Origin: Agelaius tricolor | Lineage: Eukaryota > Chordata > Aves > Passeriformes > Icteridae | DNA length: 64,000 bases | Direction: 5' to 3' | Assembly (NCBI GenBank): GCA_023055355.1 | Contig: JALJCS010000015.1 | Span: 19,147,516 to 19,211,515 of the forward strand | Shown here: positions 1 to 12,550 of the stretch, in pieces | Position numbering within the stretch: position 1 is the stretch's first letter | How the letters are laid out: each line of letters begins with the position of its first letter | Position numbers and translations under genes: made by a program | Notes under the pieces: model-generated | Told to the model about the DNA's origin: nothing | Databases searched by the model: none | What the model saw: only the letters and a program-made list of their open reading frames with translations

Positions 1-635
1 CCCCTTCCCTCCCTCCTGTGCTACAGATCCACAGCCACATTTGCATTTGTGCTTTTCAGCCATGTAACAAAGACCAGAAGGGCTGCTGTGATGGACAGAA
101 CTGGTCCAGCTCTCGCTGGATTTTGATGAAAGGCAATTTGATTTCCACAGCCAAGTTATTTAATGAGCCTCTAAAATTACAGCCACAAATTATGCACATA
201 CAAAACTATGCATTTGTGCACTGAAGAGGCAAGATTTCCAAAACAGGAAGCCGTTGGTCTGCATTAAAAGCAAACCCCTGCCTGCCTAGCTGGTTCCCCA
301 TATCAATGTGTGCAATTATTCAGGCTGCCCAGCCAGCACAGTGCATTGAATGCACAATGGCCCTGTAGGTACCTAACTCCCCATTTTCACATTACAGATG
401 GCTCCTGCTGTGTTTATACATCCATTTGCTCCAACTGGGCTGCACATTCCACGTCTGGAGCAAGGGAGGACATGGCTCCCACCAGGCAAGGAGCTCGTGC
501 TGGTCTGGAGCAGGGGGGTAGAGCTGCCTTTGCCCAAGTGCCTCCTCATTCCACCCTCCACCTGCACGAGCACGTTTTTTTAAGATGTCTGAGATGCCCA
601 TAAATGTTCAAACTTTGCACCCCAAGCACTGTGAG
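1..635. other. Intergenic, no gene seen
   Basis: Single-copy sequence at the left edge. Short open frames here lack any recognisable domain and overlap on both strands, as expected by chance. No repeat family was recognised before the CR1 fragment that follows. Confidence 0.6.
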
Positions 636-765
636 GGTGCTGAGGCCCTGGCACAGGTGCCCAGAGCAGCTGTGGCTGTCCCTGGATCCCTGGAAGTGTC
701 CAAGGCCAGGCTGGATGGGGCTTGGAGCAGCCTGGGATAAAAGAAGGTCCCTATCAAAAGGAACT
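636..765 (+). mobile_element. CR1 LINE 3' fragment
   Basis: The stretch reads like the avian CR1 3' region in sense orientation: a 'cacaggtgcccagagcagct' segment, then 'ggatccctggaagtgtcc' and 'aaggccaggctggatggggc'. It is heavily 5'-truncated and lacks the terminal short repeat, so it is a dead remnant. Family assignment rests on recognising the motif shared with at least eight other copies in this window. Confidence 0.8.
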
Positions 766-3700
766 TCCACTCAGGTCTGTACTTTTACCACGTGGACTTG
801 AAATATCCTCTTTGAGTAGTGTTTTCCACATTTATGACATAAATTCATTTAATAATAGCACAGTTCCTTGCTCAGTGAAACCTGCTCTGAAAGAAGGATG
901 TTGGAAGAGCTGTCAGAAAGGGTCCATTACTAATTCCACACAGCTCAAGAAACTCTCTGGGAATAGCAACTTAACAAATTGGATTTCTGTTCTCAAAGTG
1001 ATTTTTGCTGCAGAGAAATGAGGTGCTCGAGTGACAGTCCCATGGATGACAGCCCCATGGATTTTCCAGAGCCCATGGGAAGCACGAGGAGGAACAGTGA
1101 GGAACTCAGAGCAGCACATATTATCCTTACACAGAGCAGTCTCAGTGCAGTTTCCAAAATCTCCAGAGTTCTGAGCCACCAGCTTTTTTTTAGCCCTTGC
1201 AAACTCCTCTGTGGGCACCATGAGCAGATGAAAAATTATCTGCCCTTTTCTTTTTGTTTGCTTTTTGTTTTTGTTTTATTTTGTTTTCTGTTTTGTTTTT
1301 TTCTTGAAGCAAGTAAATTCTCTTTTTTTGCCAATTCCTCTCAAAGAGAGCAGGGTCTCAACTTTTGCTTGTAAGCACTCACACAGCCACCATCAGTGTG
1401 CAAAACCCAGCAGCATTTAAGTGATCTCAATGCACAGTCAGCCAGGGCATGAATTTATTTTTATTTCCTTTTCAGACAAAATGCACGTCTTTGTTTTTCA
1501 TCACGTATTCCCTAATCCAACTGAAGCTTCTATTTAAGCACAGTTTTTTTATCTTGAATAAGTCCTTTGTACAACCTGGCCATTTATAGAACGTTATAGA
1601 ACGAAAATCCCCCAGAATGCAGCAACAGCTCCCAAAACTGGAGCTCCAGGGAGAGGCAAAGAGCTTCAGGAATAAGAAGAGTTTCCTGTGCAGCAGGAAA
1701 TGGCACCATGCACCTCCCTGGGCAGAGCAGGATTGGCCGAGTGACCCGAGGAGGAGGTGACAGCAGGGCTGGAAAGGCTGAGCATGGCACTTCCTAAACT
1801 TAGCAGCACATGGAATCCAGAGAGGGGCAGCCTCGGGATAAAGCTCAGGCTTTTCAGCACAGCCATTCTCTCAACAGTTAAAATTAAAATCTGGGGCTGT
1901 GAGGGCTGGCGAGGCACTGAGAGCTTAGGCAGAAAAGGAGATGCTTTCCAAGAGAAAAAAAAAAAATAAAAGGAGGAAAAGACTGCGAGGAGGTCAGGGC
2001 AGAGTATGGAAAGATTTCATCACCAGCAAAGAGATTTGAGATTTCTTCCTCTTCCAGCTTTTTTTCTGGATATCTGAGTATTTTGGGGGCAGTCATGCTG
2101 GAGAGCACAGCACTGAAGTGTGCTGGTAAGGCTGGAAGGAGCTGCCAGATGAATCCAACACACTGCAGGAGCTGGGAGCAGGGCCTTACACCAGCAGGGG
2201 ATTTGAGCCAGTGTGGGGGGAAAGTCTCTCCAAAGGATCCACAATCAGCTCAGCTCCAGCTGTGAGTCCAGGAGGGAGAACATGGAGCATCTTTGTGGAG
2301 ATTTAAACACCCAGCTCAGGAACCAGCACTCGATTTCTGCCAAGCTGGACACAACCACCCACAGCTGAGCCTTGGAAAAGTGCAGCAGAGCATCTCCAAG
2401 AGAAATCATTTCAAAAACCCGAGCAAAGGAAGCAGCAGAACTGCTTTCAGCAGTGTGGAGCTAATGGAAACCACCAAAGGATGCAGAGAAGTGGAAGGGA
2501 CAAGTTTCCACCCTGCGTGCCAGTGCTGGCCCTGGGAACATGTAACATAATGTAAAAATAATATGCTATTAAATATAATGGACTGCTTGACCCAAATGAG
2601 TCAAAGGAAGCAAATCAAAATTAAATGTCTCTGTGGCACTAAATTAAAATGACTTTGCCATTATTAAAAAGAAGTGGGAAAGCCAAAATCCGATATCTCA
2701 CCTTTTGGGGAGCTGTAAATTTATCCCAAATTCCTGCATTTCATATATAATTTAGACAGCATTCCAGTGCGGGTAGAAAATTGCTCCATCAAAAAATGTT
2801 GGCTGGCTGCACCCAACAATTGTTGATATGAGAACCAAAATGGAATTTGGGTCAGCATCTTGGTCAGAGCAAAAACCCTGCATAAAAACGTACACATCCT
2901 ACCCTGCTGTAATAAATTCAGCAATAATATCCTTTCAAATATTGCTTTCCTGCCAGCAGCAGCTCAGATTCAAAGCAGATTCCAAGGCTGTGCTTGAATC
3001 CTCTGGTCCCTCCATGTCTGTGCACCTGTGGAAGGGGAAAAGGACACTCTGTGAGGATTGGAAGAATGAGGTGTGTGCCATGTGGGGGGAAAAAAAAAGA
3101 TAATTTGGGCACTATTAGTTAGTGCCAAATATTTGCCACTATGTAATAGGAATGGGAGTAGGTTTTATTTTGAAGGATGTCTGAAGCCATACCGACTGTT
3201 TCTCTAAATGCAGAGCCCTCAGAGGTTCAAGTGCTTCAGGATGTATAAAATGCGGATTTTCCTCTGGTATATTTGCTGTTTATAAGGGGTGTTTATGTGC
3301 TGAGGATGAGAAGGGGAGAAGGTTTCACTTATTTCCAGAGACCTTGCCAGTTCCCAACAACCTTCCACTTCTTTTAACACCCAGCTGGGAAACAATAATC
3401 TTCAACTGACAACAGCACAAAGCAGATGAGGCTTGAAATAAGCTGAGCCTAAGGAGTGCAGAAAGCCCTGACTTAGTGTTTAGTTCCCAGCCATGAAAGT
3501 GGGCCCTAAATCCACATTTTCAGCTGCTTTGCAAGGACATTTATTAACACCTCTGTTGAAAATTGCATCTCCAGAGTGCTCGGCAAAGGGTTAGCCCAGA
3601 AAACAGCCAAAGCTGGTTTGTGCTGGAAATATTGAGGTCTTTGTTGAGCCAGATCAAGGTCATCACTTGCGGGTCACTAAAAGGTGCCATTCCTGGAAGT

Positions 3701-6700
3701 TCAGGTGGGAAGAAAGGACACAGTCCTTACACTTCTCCTAACAGGAGAAGAAAAAAAAAAAGGATTTTTTCCTCTCCCAAGGATGTTTTCCATCCATATT
3801 TAATGCCTGTGGTGATCACCACTCCAGTTTCTTTCGGCTTTGATTTCTAATCCTGATTTCGCTGAACTCAGGTCAGCAGCTTCCCGTTTTCATGTGCCCA
3901 AAAGGAAAAATTGAGGCTGGATCTCTGAGCATGGCCTTGCCAAAGACAGTATTTTCCATGGTATCACACCTCAACCATCCAAACTTCCCCTCTGAGCATT
4001 TTTATCTTGCCCAGGACACAGCAGCCCCAGTTCCTGCAGCCCCTGTCAGGGAACAGAATGAGGCTCTGTCACATTTCACTCATGTTGGGCCTTTTATTTT
4101 TTAACTCCCCAGCCAAGCAGGCAAAGTGGGGGGAAAAAAATGATGTGGGACTTCGGTACACACAAAAAACCATCTGAAACCAACATTTTTGGAACGTGGC
4201 GATTGCCAATAAAGAAAGAGGTGATTGGAGATTTTCATATTTGCTCACGTCTTTGAGGATGTTTTGGGCCTTTCATCCCGTTTTGAAGGCGTGTCACCTA
4301 ATTAGGACCCTTTCATCCCCCTATTCCCTAGTTAGAACACGCCAATCCCTTTTACAGCAATTGATTATGACTTGGAGGTTTCCACATTCCAGCCAGTTCA
4401 GAGAGCTGGGATATTTGTGAATACCTGAATAAACTCCTTTAATCCAAAAACAAACTCCACCTGAAAGCGGCCCTATGAAAAGGCCATTCATCTCATGTTT
4501 TCCAACTTACTGCTTCATGGTTTCTTTGGATTTGACCCGACTTCCTGTACTAATGGTCTCTGAATGCATTCCCAATTGTGGCTTCTTGGTCTATAAGGTG
4601 CCCAGGGAAGAGGAAAAGGAGTCACACAGCAACTGCTTACACAGAAAACTCTGCCTGCAAGGGCAAGAAAAAAAGAGCTGAAGTTAAAAGGAAACATAAA
4701 GTGTACAAATAGCCATCCCCTCCTGCTCAAATTTTTAAAACAAATATTCCCTTGATGTTGCTGCTTTAAAAAGGTCTTGGCTCCTCGTGGATGAAAAATA
4801 CTTTTAAAATTACCACTGCAATTGTCATTCCCAAGTGTGGGAATCGACACTCTGCTGATTAAGGTAGGCCAGTGTTGGAGTAATCTGGGAACAGAAGTGC
4901 AAATGTGTCAATGATCTCATGGAGAGGGGAGAGACCCCAGAGAGAGGAGATCCCTGCTCCTGATAGGAGCCAGAGGGACAGCACGGGAATGCTGCAGCCG
5001 TGGACAGCAAGGAACCTCAGCTCTGCCAAGATCAGGCCAGCAGAAGGTTAAAGAGTTCACAAATACACATAATCACCTACTGCAAGGAATGCTGTGAGAG
5101 ACTTTAGAGGTAGCCTTACACATTTTCACTCTGTTTATATATATTTTTAAGTGTATTTTTCTTATGTGTTTCCACTGCCAGAAATATGACTCTGGTCTAA
5201 ATGCTTTGTTCAAACTTGGTGTGATTACATTGTGTAATTTGGGGTCAAATTCTTCATCAGCTGGTGAAGCTGAATCCACCTAAACAAACCTTCTCAGCCT
5301 CGTGAGTTCCTACAAAACTTAAATAAAACTTCTCGAGGGGGTTCATGGTTTTGGGTATTCCAGTTTGAAAGCTGTAGGTGGCTGAACTTTAACAAGCTGG
5401 GCCCTGAATTACAGAAATGTGTTCATCAAAGCAAAAATACAGCTAATAAAGATAAAGCAGAGGTACAGAAATCTTTTTTCATCGAAGCCCTCCATCCCCA
5501 GAGGTGAGAAGGGAAATCCTTCCTTTCACAGCAGCCCTGCTGTCCCCAAAAGCTCTTCCCAGTATTAAAACCCTGATGCTGAGGCTCAGCAAACCCCAAT
5601 GATGATGACAGGCTTGCACCCAAGAGCTCTTTTAAAAAGTTGGTTGGTGCTTTTTGTAAAACTTTTCCTTGATTATTGCACTTTCTACCTCATAAAGTTT
5701 CCCTGGGAGTGTGAAAACACCAGGCCCACAGATAGGCCCGTGTGTTAGAATTCCCATTATTTGGTGGTCTGGGGTGATTTATCTGCCTGTGAACATATAG
5801 ACCTCGATGCCAGCATCCTGTGAAAGGCAAGATTTGATGAGGCAGAGGAAAAAGGTGACAGATTTTGGCTTCCTGCATCCCATCCTTGGAAACTCCCAGT
5901 GTTGATGGACTGGCTCGGCTGCGTGATAAGCCAGGATGGATTTGGGCACCAGGCCAAGACTGGTTGCTTCTTCAGGAGAAGATTCATGAATTTTGGGAGT
6001 GAGACAGATATTTTGCTGAATTTTGATGAATTTTGGGAATGAGACAGACATTCAGGTGTTACATCTGATTTTCCCCCTTGCAGCAGTGACATTCTCCTTG
6101 CTGGCTCTCTGTATCACTCACTTGGTTGCCCACCTGACTCTGGATTGCTCAGGATGTGCCAGAAGAGCCTGTTCCTTGGAAAACAGACATTCCAGCCTGG
6201 AGAGCTTGGCAGTTCTCCTCCAAACAGAATATCCTTGGTAAAGGAGATTTTTTTGGAACCTATAGCTGACTCTGCTTGCTGGTAGTGGCTTTTTGCCTAC
6301 AAAACAAACAGGCCCGGAATATGCCTCATTACAGTCACACAGTGGGGTTTATTTTTCTGTGACATTTCGGGAGGTGGTGCAGAAAATGAGCCTCTCTCCA
6401 GGGTGATTCACGCCGTGGCCAAAGAGGTCTCTGTGGCTGAGAGAAAACCAGTAAACTGTGTGACCTTCCCATTTCCCAGTAAGGATCCAGTGCCCGGCGC
6501 CAGCACGGGACAGCAGGGAAAGGGCGAGCAGGGAGGGAAGGCTCTTGGGTTTGGAAACATCTCTGGGTGAAATTTGAAGGCAAAAAAAAAAAAAAAAAAA
6601 AAAAAAAGAAGGAAATGAAGGCAAAGTTTAAAAAACACCAAAACAACTAAACCTCCTCAAACTGAAGCCAACCTTTGATTCCTTCTCTGAAATGACATCA

Positions 6701-7231
6701 TTGCATACCCAGGGCAGCCACAAAGCATGACAGCTGTCCTGGGCCTGCCCTGGGAAGGATAGATCACTTCCCTCTTGGAAATCCGGAAGGTATTGTCTGT
6801 AATCACAGCCTGCCCGGGCCGGCCAGGGGGGATGGCTTCTGCAATCCGATCCTCCTGCTGCTTTGCTGTTTTGTTCTTGGTCTTTCACACAAATTAGGCG
6901 ACTCCTGAGTCTGGGACCCTCTCCACAGTGGTTGTGCACATCCACAGGCATTCAGCAAGGAGCTCAGAGAGGGTTGAAGCTGGATGGAGAAGCCTGGCTC
7001 CTGCGGATGTGGCTGCTCTGAGGTGACAGCAGCGGTGTCCCCTGGTGCCATCTCTTGCTGGTGACATTCACAGGATGTCTTTGTGCTTAACCTCATGTGT
7101 TCCAGGCTGTCACTGCCTCCTCTAGGATGAACCAGGAGAGGAACACAGGGTGTGGTTCTGCAGTATTGTGAATATTGGGACAGCCACATGCAAATAGATC
7201 CACAGGGATTGCATTTCCAGGAATCCCCTGA
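766..7231. other. Intergenic desert, mostly single copy
   Basis: No coding gene is supported. Contents noted: a T/G-rich stretch near 1250-1300, a small A-run near 1960, an approximately 30-bp imperfect duplication at 5987-6052 built on 'gaattttgggaatgagacag', and a poly(A) tract at 6582-6607. The open frames are short, without homology that I recognise and without consistent codon bias. The interval lies far downstream of FOXL1, so any function is more likely regulatory than coding. Confidence 0.55.
6582..6607 (+). repeat. Poly(A) tract, 26 bp
   Basis: Uninterrupted run of 26 A. It creates poly-Phe tracts in minus-strand open frames, which are not genes. It could be the tail of an old retrotransposed insertion, but no source sequence was recognised to its left. 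Confidence 0.9.
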
Positions 7232-7590
7232 CCCCAGAATTATCCTGGAATTATTATATCACATTGCCTGGGTTGGAAGGGATCTTAAGGATTATCTGGT
7301 TCTCGCCCTCTGCCATGGGCAGGGACACCTTCCACCAGACCAGGGTGCTCCAAGCCCCATCCAACCTGGCCTTGGATATTCCAGGGATCCAGGGGCAGCC
7401 ACAGCTGCTCTGGGCACCCTGTGCCAGGGCCTGCCCACCCTTACAAGGAAGGATTTCATCCTAATATCCAATCTAAGGCTACTCTCTGCCAGTGTGAATC
7501 TATTCCCCCTGTCCAGTCACTCCAGCTCCTTGTGAAACACTCCTCTCCACCTTTTTTTGCAGTCTCTCTTCAGGTACAGGAAGGCTGAAA
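7232..7590 (-). mobile_element. CR1 LINE 3' fragment
   Basis: Antisense CR1: 'gggttggaagggatcttaag', then 'cagggacaccttccaccaga' and 'agccccatccaacctggcct', followed by the usual inner segments ('gggcaccctgtgccagggcc', 'tcctaatatccaatctaagg') and the further-upstream CR1 region with 'cactccagctccttgtgaaa'. About 350 bp survive, one of the longer copies in the window. Confidence 0.85.
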
Positions 7591-7593
7591 TTA

Positions 7594-7660
7594 CAGAATC
7601 ACAGAATATTCTGAGCTGAAAGGGATCCACAAGGATCATGAAGTCCAACTCCTAAGAGAA
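7594..7660 (-). mobile_element. Short CR1 3' end, second insertion
   Basis: A second CR1-type terminus begins just after the previous one: 'cagaatcacagaatattctg', 'agctgaaagggatccacaag' and 'gatcatgaagtccaactcc'. The restart of the terminal motif indicates a separate insertion, or an older copy interrupted by the neighbour. Very short, so subfamily is not assignable. Confidence 0.7.
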
Positions 7661-9029
7661 TATCCCATAATTAGGTTACTCCAAAGCCTTCTCTTGTCTT
7701 TGTCCTGATGTCAGAGCAGATCACCATAGAGAATGGCGGAGCTCAAGCCCCAGGAACAGCACTTTGTTCTGGGATTTAACACAATGCACATAATGGACAG
7801 CAGGAGTTATACAATCCATGACTGAAAGGAGGGAAAAGGAGATTAAGGTTCTCCAGAGACTTGGTTTTGGATGGTCAAACATCCTGCAAAAGCATGCAGA
7901 CATCTGCCTGTCAACAGACAAAGCTGGGTTAGGACTTTGCTCCCAGGGGAGGGAGATCAGGGCCCTGCCTCGCTCCACAAGCTGCAGTCTGGCAAAAAGA
8001 TGGACAAGCTCTGTAGGAATCTGCAAGATGTATTATTAGGATATGTGTAGCTCGTATTTCATTCTTCCAAAAGTCTAGCTCCATTAATGAAACCCACGTT
8101 TCATTGTTTCAGGGAATTTCAGGGCCAAGGGGACCATTAGATCATCTGCTGTGACCTGGGGAGCACAGGCCAGAGAATTCCATCCACAGAGACAAATAAT
8201 GTGTGTCTGATTAAGCTCACTTAACACAATGTTTCGCCGAGACAATAGAAATGGATGCACTTTCATAATCCATATTTTTAGGCAAGATCTCACAATTTAC
8301 ATTTTCCCTTTGGGAATAGGAGCTCAGACTTTATTGTTCTGCTAAATGGAGATGCTGCCCACGCTGGTGGCCTGGCCAGGCTCCCAGCCAGGGGGAGGAT
8401 GGGGAGAGGAAGCCACAGCCACATCACAGGGATGGGCAGCACTGGAGGTCCTGCCAGTGGGGCTGGAGCCAAACCTGGGTCTGTTCCATGGGCAGGTGGG
8501 CTCTGCCCACAGCACACCTCGAATTGCAGAATGCAGCCAGCAAAACCCTCTCTCCTCCCAAAACCAGCTCAAACAAGCAGTGTGTACACCAAGCTGAGAA
8601 CTCTTCTGCTGTTTGCCTTTATTATTATTATTATTATTATTGTTGTTGTTTTTAGCAGAAACACGGTGGAAGATACTCAGACGTTCTGGCCATGAGCAGA
8701 GAGGGAAGCTTTGAAATAAAATATCTTTATTATGGCTGCATATTTCAGCTGGCACCAGATGAAGACTGCTGTGATGAGCACTGCACAAGGAATTGCTGGA
8801 AGACACCAGGAGCAAATGGCAGAGGAAGGCTGACTAGTGGTGAGAAACCCAAAATATCTTCAGAACCACTGGGAATTATTAAAGTTTTGAACGTGTTTCG
8901 TGGCGTCCCTCTGCTCTTTCATCAGCTATGGAAATGATTGGCATTTTTTCTCACTCAAATTTTGGCAATAAGCTGTGTTTTGCATCCCACATACGAGGAT
9001 CCCATGTGCTTATTTCCTTTTCCCAAAGT
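7661..9029. other. Intergenic, with (ATT)n microsatellite
   Basis: Single-copy sequence with an (ATT)n run at about 8620-8649 grading into (GTT)n. The microsatellite produces poly-Ile and poly-Asn runs in open frames on the two strands, which argues against those frames being genes. Confidence 0.55.
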
Positions 9030-9135
9030 ACTGAGTGATAAACAGAAGCATAAAGAGATTTTCCCAAGGTCATACAGGAAGTTTAAGGATGGGGACAGGA
9101 ATCGAAACCTGAATTTCTGAGTCCATCACTGCAAT
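9030..9135 (+). mobile_element. Possible MIR/CORE-type ancient SINE fossil
   Basis: The segment holds 'agattttcccaaggtcatac', 'aggaagtttaaggatgggga' and 'ggaatcgaaacctgaatttc' followed by 'tgagtcc'. This order resembles the MIR core (removal of 'ttgcccaaggtcac', then 'gggattcgaacc', then 'ctgactcc'). If correct, it is a deep amniote relic predating birds. Identification is by eye only and the copy is diverged. Confidence 0.5.
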
Positions 9136-12100
9136 CCATAGAGAACATGATAATAAAGAATATATAATGTGGGATATACAATGCACATTCCTTAGCCAAA
9201 GTGATTTTGGACAGGGGGTAGTTGGGATGTTAGGAAGAGCTGCATTTGGCTGTGGAAATTTTCCAATTAATGCCAGTGCTCATCCAGTTCTTTAAATTAT
9301 TTAAATGAGAGCACAAACGTTTATCACACTGCAATCGCCACCACTTTGCATTTTTCTGCTGGAATCCATGCAAATGGTGATGATCCTGAAAGAGAAGGAT
9401 TATTCACCATCATCTTTCACCAGGCTCTCCATTTCCAAACTGGTACAGCTCGTTTGAACAGAGACTTTTGGGAACGCTGTTGCTCAAGATGTTCAGAGCA
9501 CAGAGTAGACAACACTGGCTCCACTGTCTTTTCTCCTTTCTTTTTTAAGACTCCCTTTTTGGTTTTTTCTCATCTTGTGGTCCACATTACTCACGGACTG
9601 CAAATGATTCTCAAGAAAGCCACAACCAGTGGATTCTCCCTGTGTCTGTGCAAACAGGAGCTGCCCTGAGGTCACCGTTTGCAGCCCATTTTTGGCTGGA
9701 GCCGATTCCCACACACGATCACCCCTCACGAGGGGCTGGAGATGACCAGCAAAGCTCCCGTGGTCATTTCCCAGGGCTTGGGCAGCCAGTCCTGGTCAGT
9801 GAGTCAGGACATCCTTGACCACCCTGTGTCTGCCACGCCAGCAGGTCTGGAAGGGGATGGTGCCCTTAAAGCAACACGGGGTGTTCAATAAAGAGAGCAA
9901 AGGCAGTGGGGTGCCCCTCAGCACCTCTCATGGGGCTGAGCAGCTCAGTGTGGCACACTCAGGGTGACAGAAAAGGCTCCTCAGCTGCGGGCAAAGTGCC
10001 ACTGCAGCCCAGGGTTATCTGGCTTCCAGCCTTAACCCAGCACTGCTCATCCTGGCTGGCAGAGTCGGGAACAAAAGTCCTCCTGGTCCTGTGAGTTGTC
10101 CTCAGTGGAGCTGTGAGTCACTCTCAGTGCTGGGAGATGGGTGGAGGAGGCAAGGGAAGGTGTCACCAGGAACAATCCTCGCTTGTGCTCCGTGCCCCTG
10201 GACACAGTGGCACTTTGTTCTGCCACCAGCCTGAACCAACACAGGCATCCCTCCTCCCCAGGCACCCCCTTTGCCAAACAGTAGGCAGAGGGAATTAGCC
10301 CTCAGCACCAGAAGCACCAGGAAAGGTGGCAGGTTTGAGCCTTTCATAATCACATTGGAAGGAGGAATTAATTTGGAGTTATCACAAAAGGTGACAGAGC
10401 TGTCTTGCTTATGAACTGCTGCTGAGTCTGTGTGTACTGATCTGTCGAGGAGAAAAGAGCCAGAAGCCTTTATTGGCTTTGCTGTGCCTAGTGAAAGTGT
10501 CTGCCCTCTTCCACCAGATAAGTTCAGCCTTGTTTATTTTCATTTTAGCTGCTCGGAAAGCGCCGTTCTGTGCTGTCCCAGACAATATCCCTGTGCCTTT
10601 AAAAAGGAAAGGAAGTGTGGTCCTGGCAAACACAACCGGAGCAATGAAATATAAATCTTTGTAATTGTTGTGGAGACAGAAAGCAAAACAAACTGTACTT
10701 AAGTACATTGTAAGAAAATGTCAGAGATTTGAGGGAATGGTCATTAGCATACGAAATCATTTATCTCCCCTGAGTAAGTGACTTGGACGCAGACCAACCC
10801 ATTTAATTTTCAGTATTTTTCCCTTTGGGATTTCTTGGAATGTCAGAACTACTATTTTTTTCCTCCAGGAAAGAAGATTGACTTCAAGGCTGATGTTCAG
10901 AGGCCACAGAAACAAGCTGAGCACGGTGTCAGCTCCCCCAGCCAGCCCTGCCCACGCGTGTGCACAAACGCCCTGCTCTGGGTGGGGATGTCCCTGTGCC
11001 CCCAGCTCTCCTGTGGTGTTAGAGCCCATCCAGCTTCCGTGGACTCCTCCTGGCATTGACATCCAGCTCCTGAAACATCATCCCCCCCTGCCCACAAGGG
11101 TGTGTTTAATTTGCTGAAATGAAAATTACGGTTTGCTGGAGGTCTGAAATCCACTGAGTGAAACCATCCCAGGAACAGCAGGATTGTTTCAATGTCACCT
11201 CAAACCACCTCTGGTCCAGCTGGTGCCCTCCCTGCTGGGACTGTCACAGACAGCCACAACTCTGACTGCCATGGCACCAACATCTCCTTTCCTTCTTTCT
11301 TCAAAATCTAAACCCCAGAGGGAGAAAACTGTTGGGAAAAAATGTGACAGGAAATATCTCCATGCACCAGGTGATGGGTGAGGTGTCCCAGTAGCCTCCA
11401 GGGCCCCCAGAATGGTTTCTGTCCCAGGAGACCCCAGGGACAGGGATGGGCTGAGGCTGATGGGTTACACAGCTGCCAGGATGATGGGCATGAGGACATT
11501 TGAGACACTTCTGGAAACATTCGGGCACCCTGAACTTCTCCCTGCTGGATTCTTGTCCCAGATGGGAAGAAAATGAAGTTCAGATCTTCTGGGATTAATA
11601 TAATCAGAGAATCTGAGAGGGAAAGCTTGTGAGCAGTTTGGCTCCTCTCTTTGATGAGGGGGGTGTCTCCAAGGTTAATGAATTTCATCCCTCCCAGCAG
11701 GCAAAATGATCCCACCCGTGTTTCAGAGCAGAGCAGCCTTGGAGGAACCATGGAAAAGTTTTATTCTTTTAATTATAACAGGAAAATTGTGTTTCACCTC
11801 GCTAGCAATGCTGTTGCAAGCAAGAAAGTACTGAACAGTACCAAATGCAAATATCTGGCCTTTTTTTTTCCCTTTTAATAAGGTGGTCAAAAGGTCTAAG
11901 GGGAAGCAGGGATTTTGGAAGTATGCATAAAGTCAACAGTGCAGTTAGCAATGGGATAGTAAGATTTCACAGCTCTGCTTTGATCAGGATTTCAGCAAAG
12001 TGAAGCCATAGCACAGAATGTCCTCTGAACTGAAACCAAGGCAGGCTTTGTCTTTTATCTCAAATATCAGCTCAGAAAATGAGAATGATATGAAAATGCT

Positions 12101-12477
12101 GAACTCATTACATTTTACTCGTGGTTTCACAAAAGTGCTCCAGTGAGGGATATGGGTTCTTAATGGAGGTAAAACATTCTGGGACACTCTGAGTGCATTG
12201 CAGGGTCTCTGTGGGAGCCAAAGAAGTCACTGTGTCCCCAAAATGTTCCACAGTTTGAAGCTGCTGTCCCTTATTAATTTTCCTCGAGTTTTGGAGTGGT
12301 GGTTTCACTTTCTTTTCAGAAGACAGAGATTTAACCACTGAGAAGTTCAGTAGGAAGGGAATGATTGATTTTGCTTTTCAGCCTAATTACTTATTTTCTC
12401 CTTCCTGACACTTTTTTAATCCTTTCTCACTATTTTGCTTCAGTGCCAAAGGCCTTACGATGTTTGTTTGAACTGAA
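9136..12477. other. Intergenic, single copy
   Basis: No gene supported. A perfect 14-bp palindrome, TGTACTTAAGTACA, lies at 10694-10707 inside an AT-rich, non-repetitive stretch (about 10630-10800) that looks like possible regulatory DNA. The rest shows ordinary GC-moderate sequence with short unrelated open frames. Confidence 0.5.
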
Positions 12478-12550
12478 GAGAAAAGAAAAGAAAAGAAAAG
12501 AAAAGAAAAGAAAAGAAAAGAAAAGAAAAGAAAAGAAAAGAGAAAAGAAA
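12478..12550 (+). repeat. (AAAAG)n microsatellite
   Basis: About 14 units of the pentamer AAAAG with one imperfect unit near the right end. It yields a Lys/Glu/Arg-rich run in one plus-strand frame, a repeat artefact. Confidence 0.95.
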
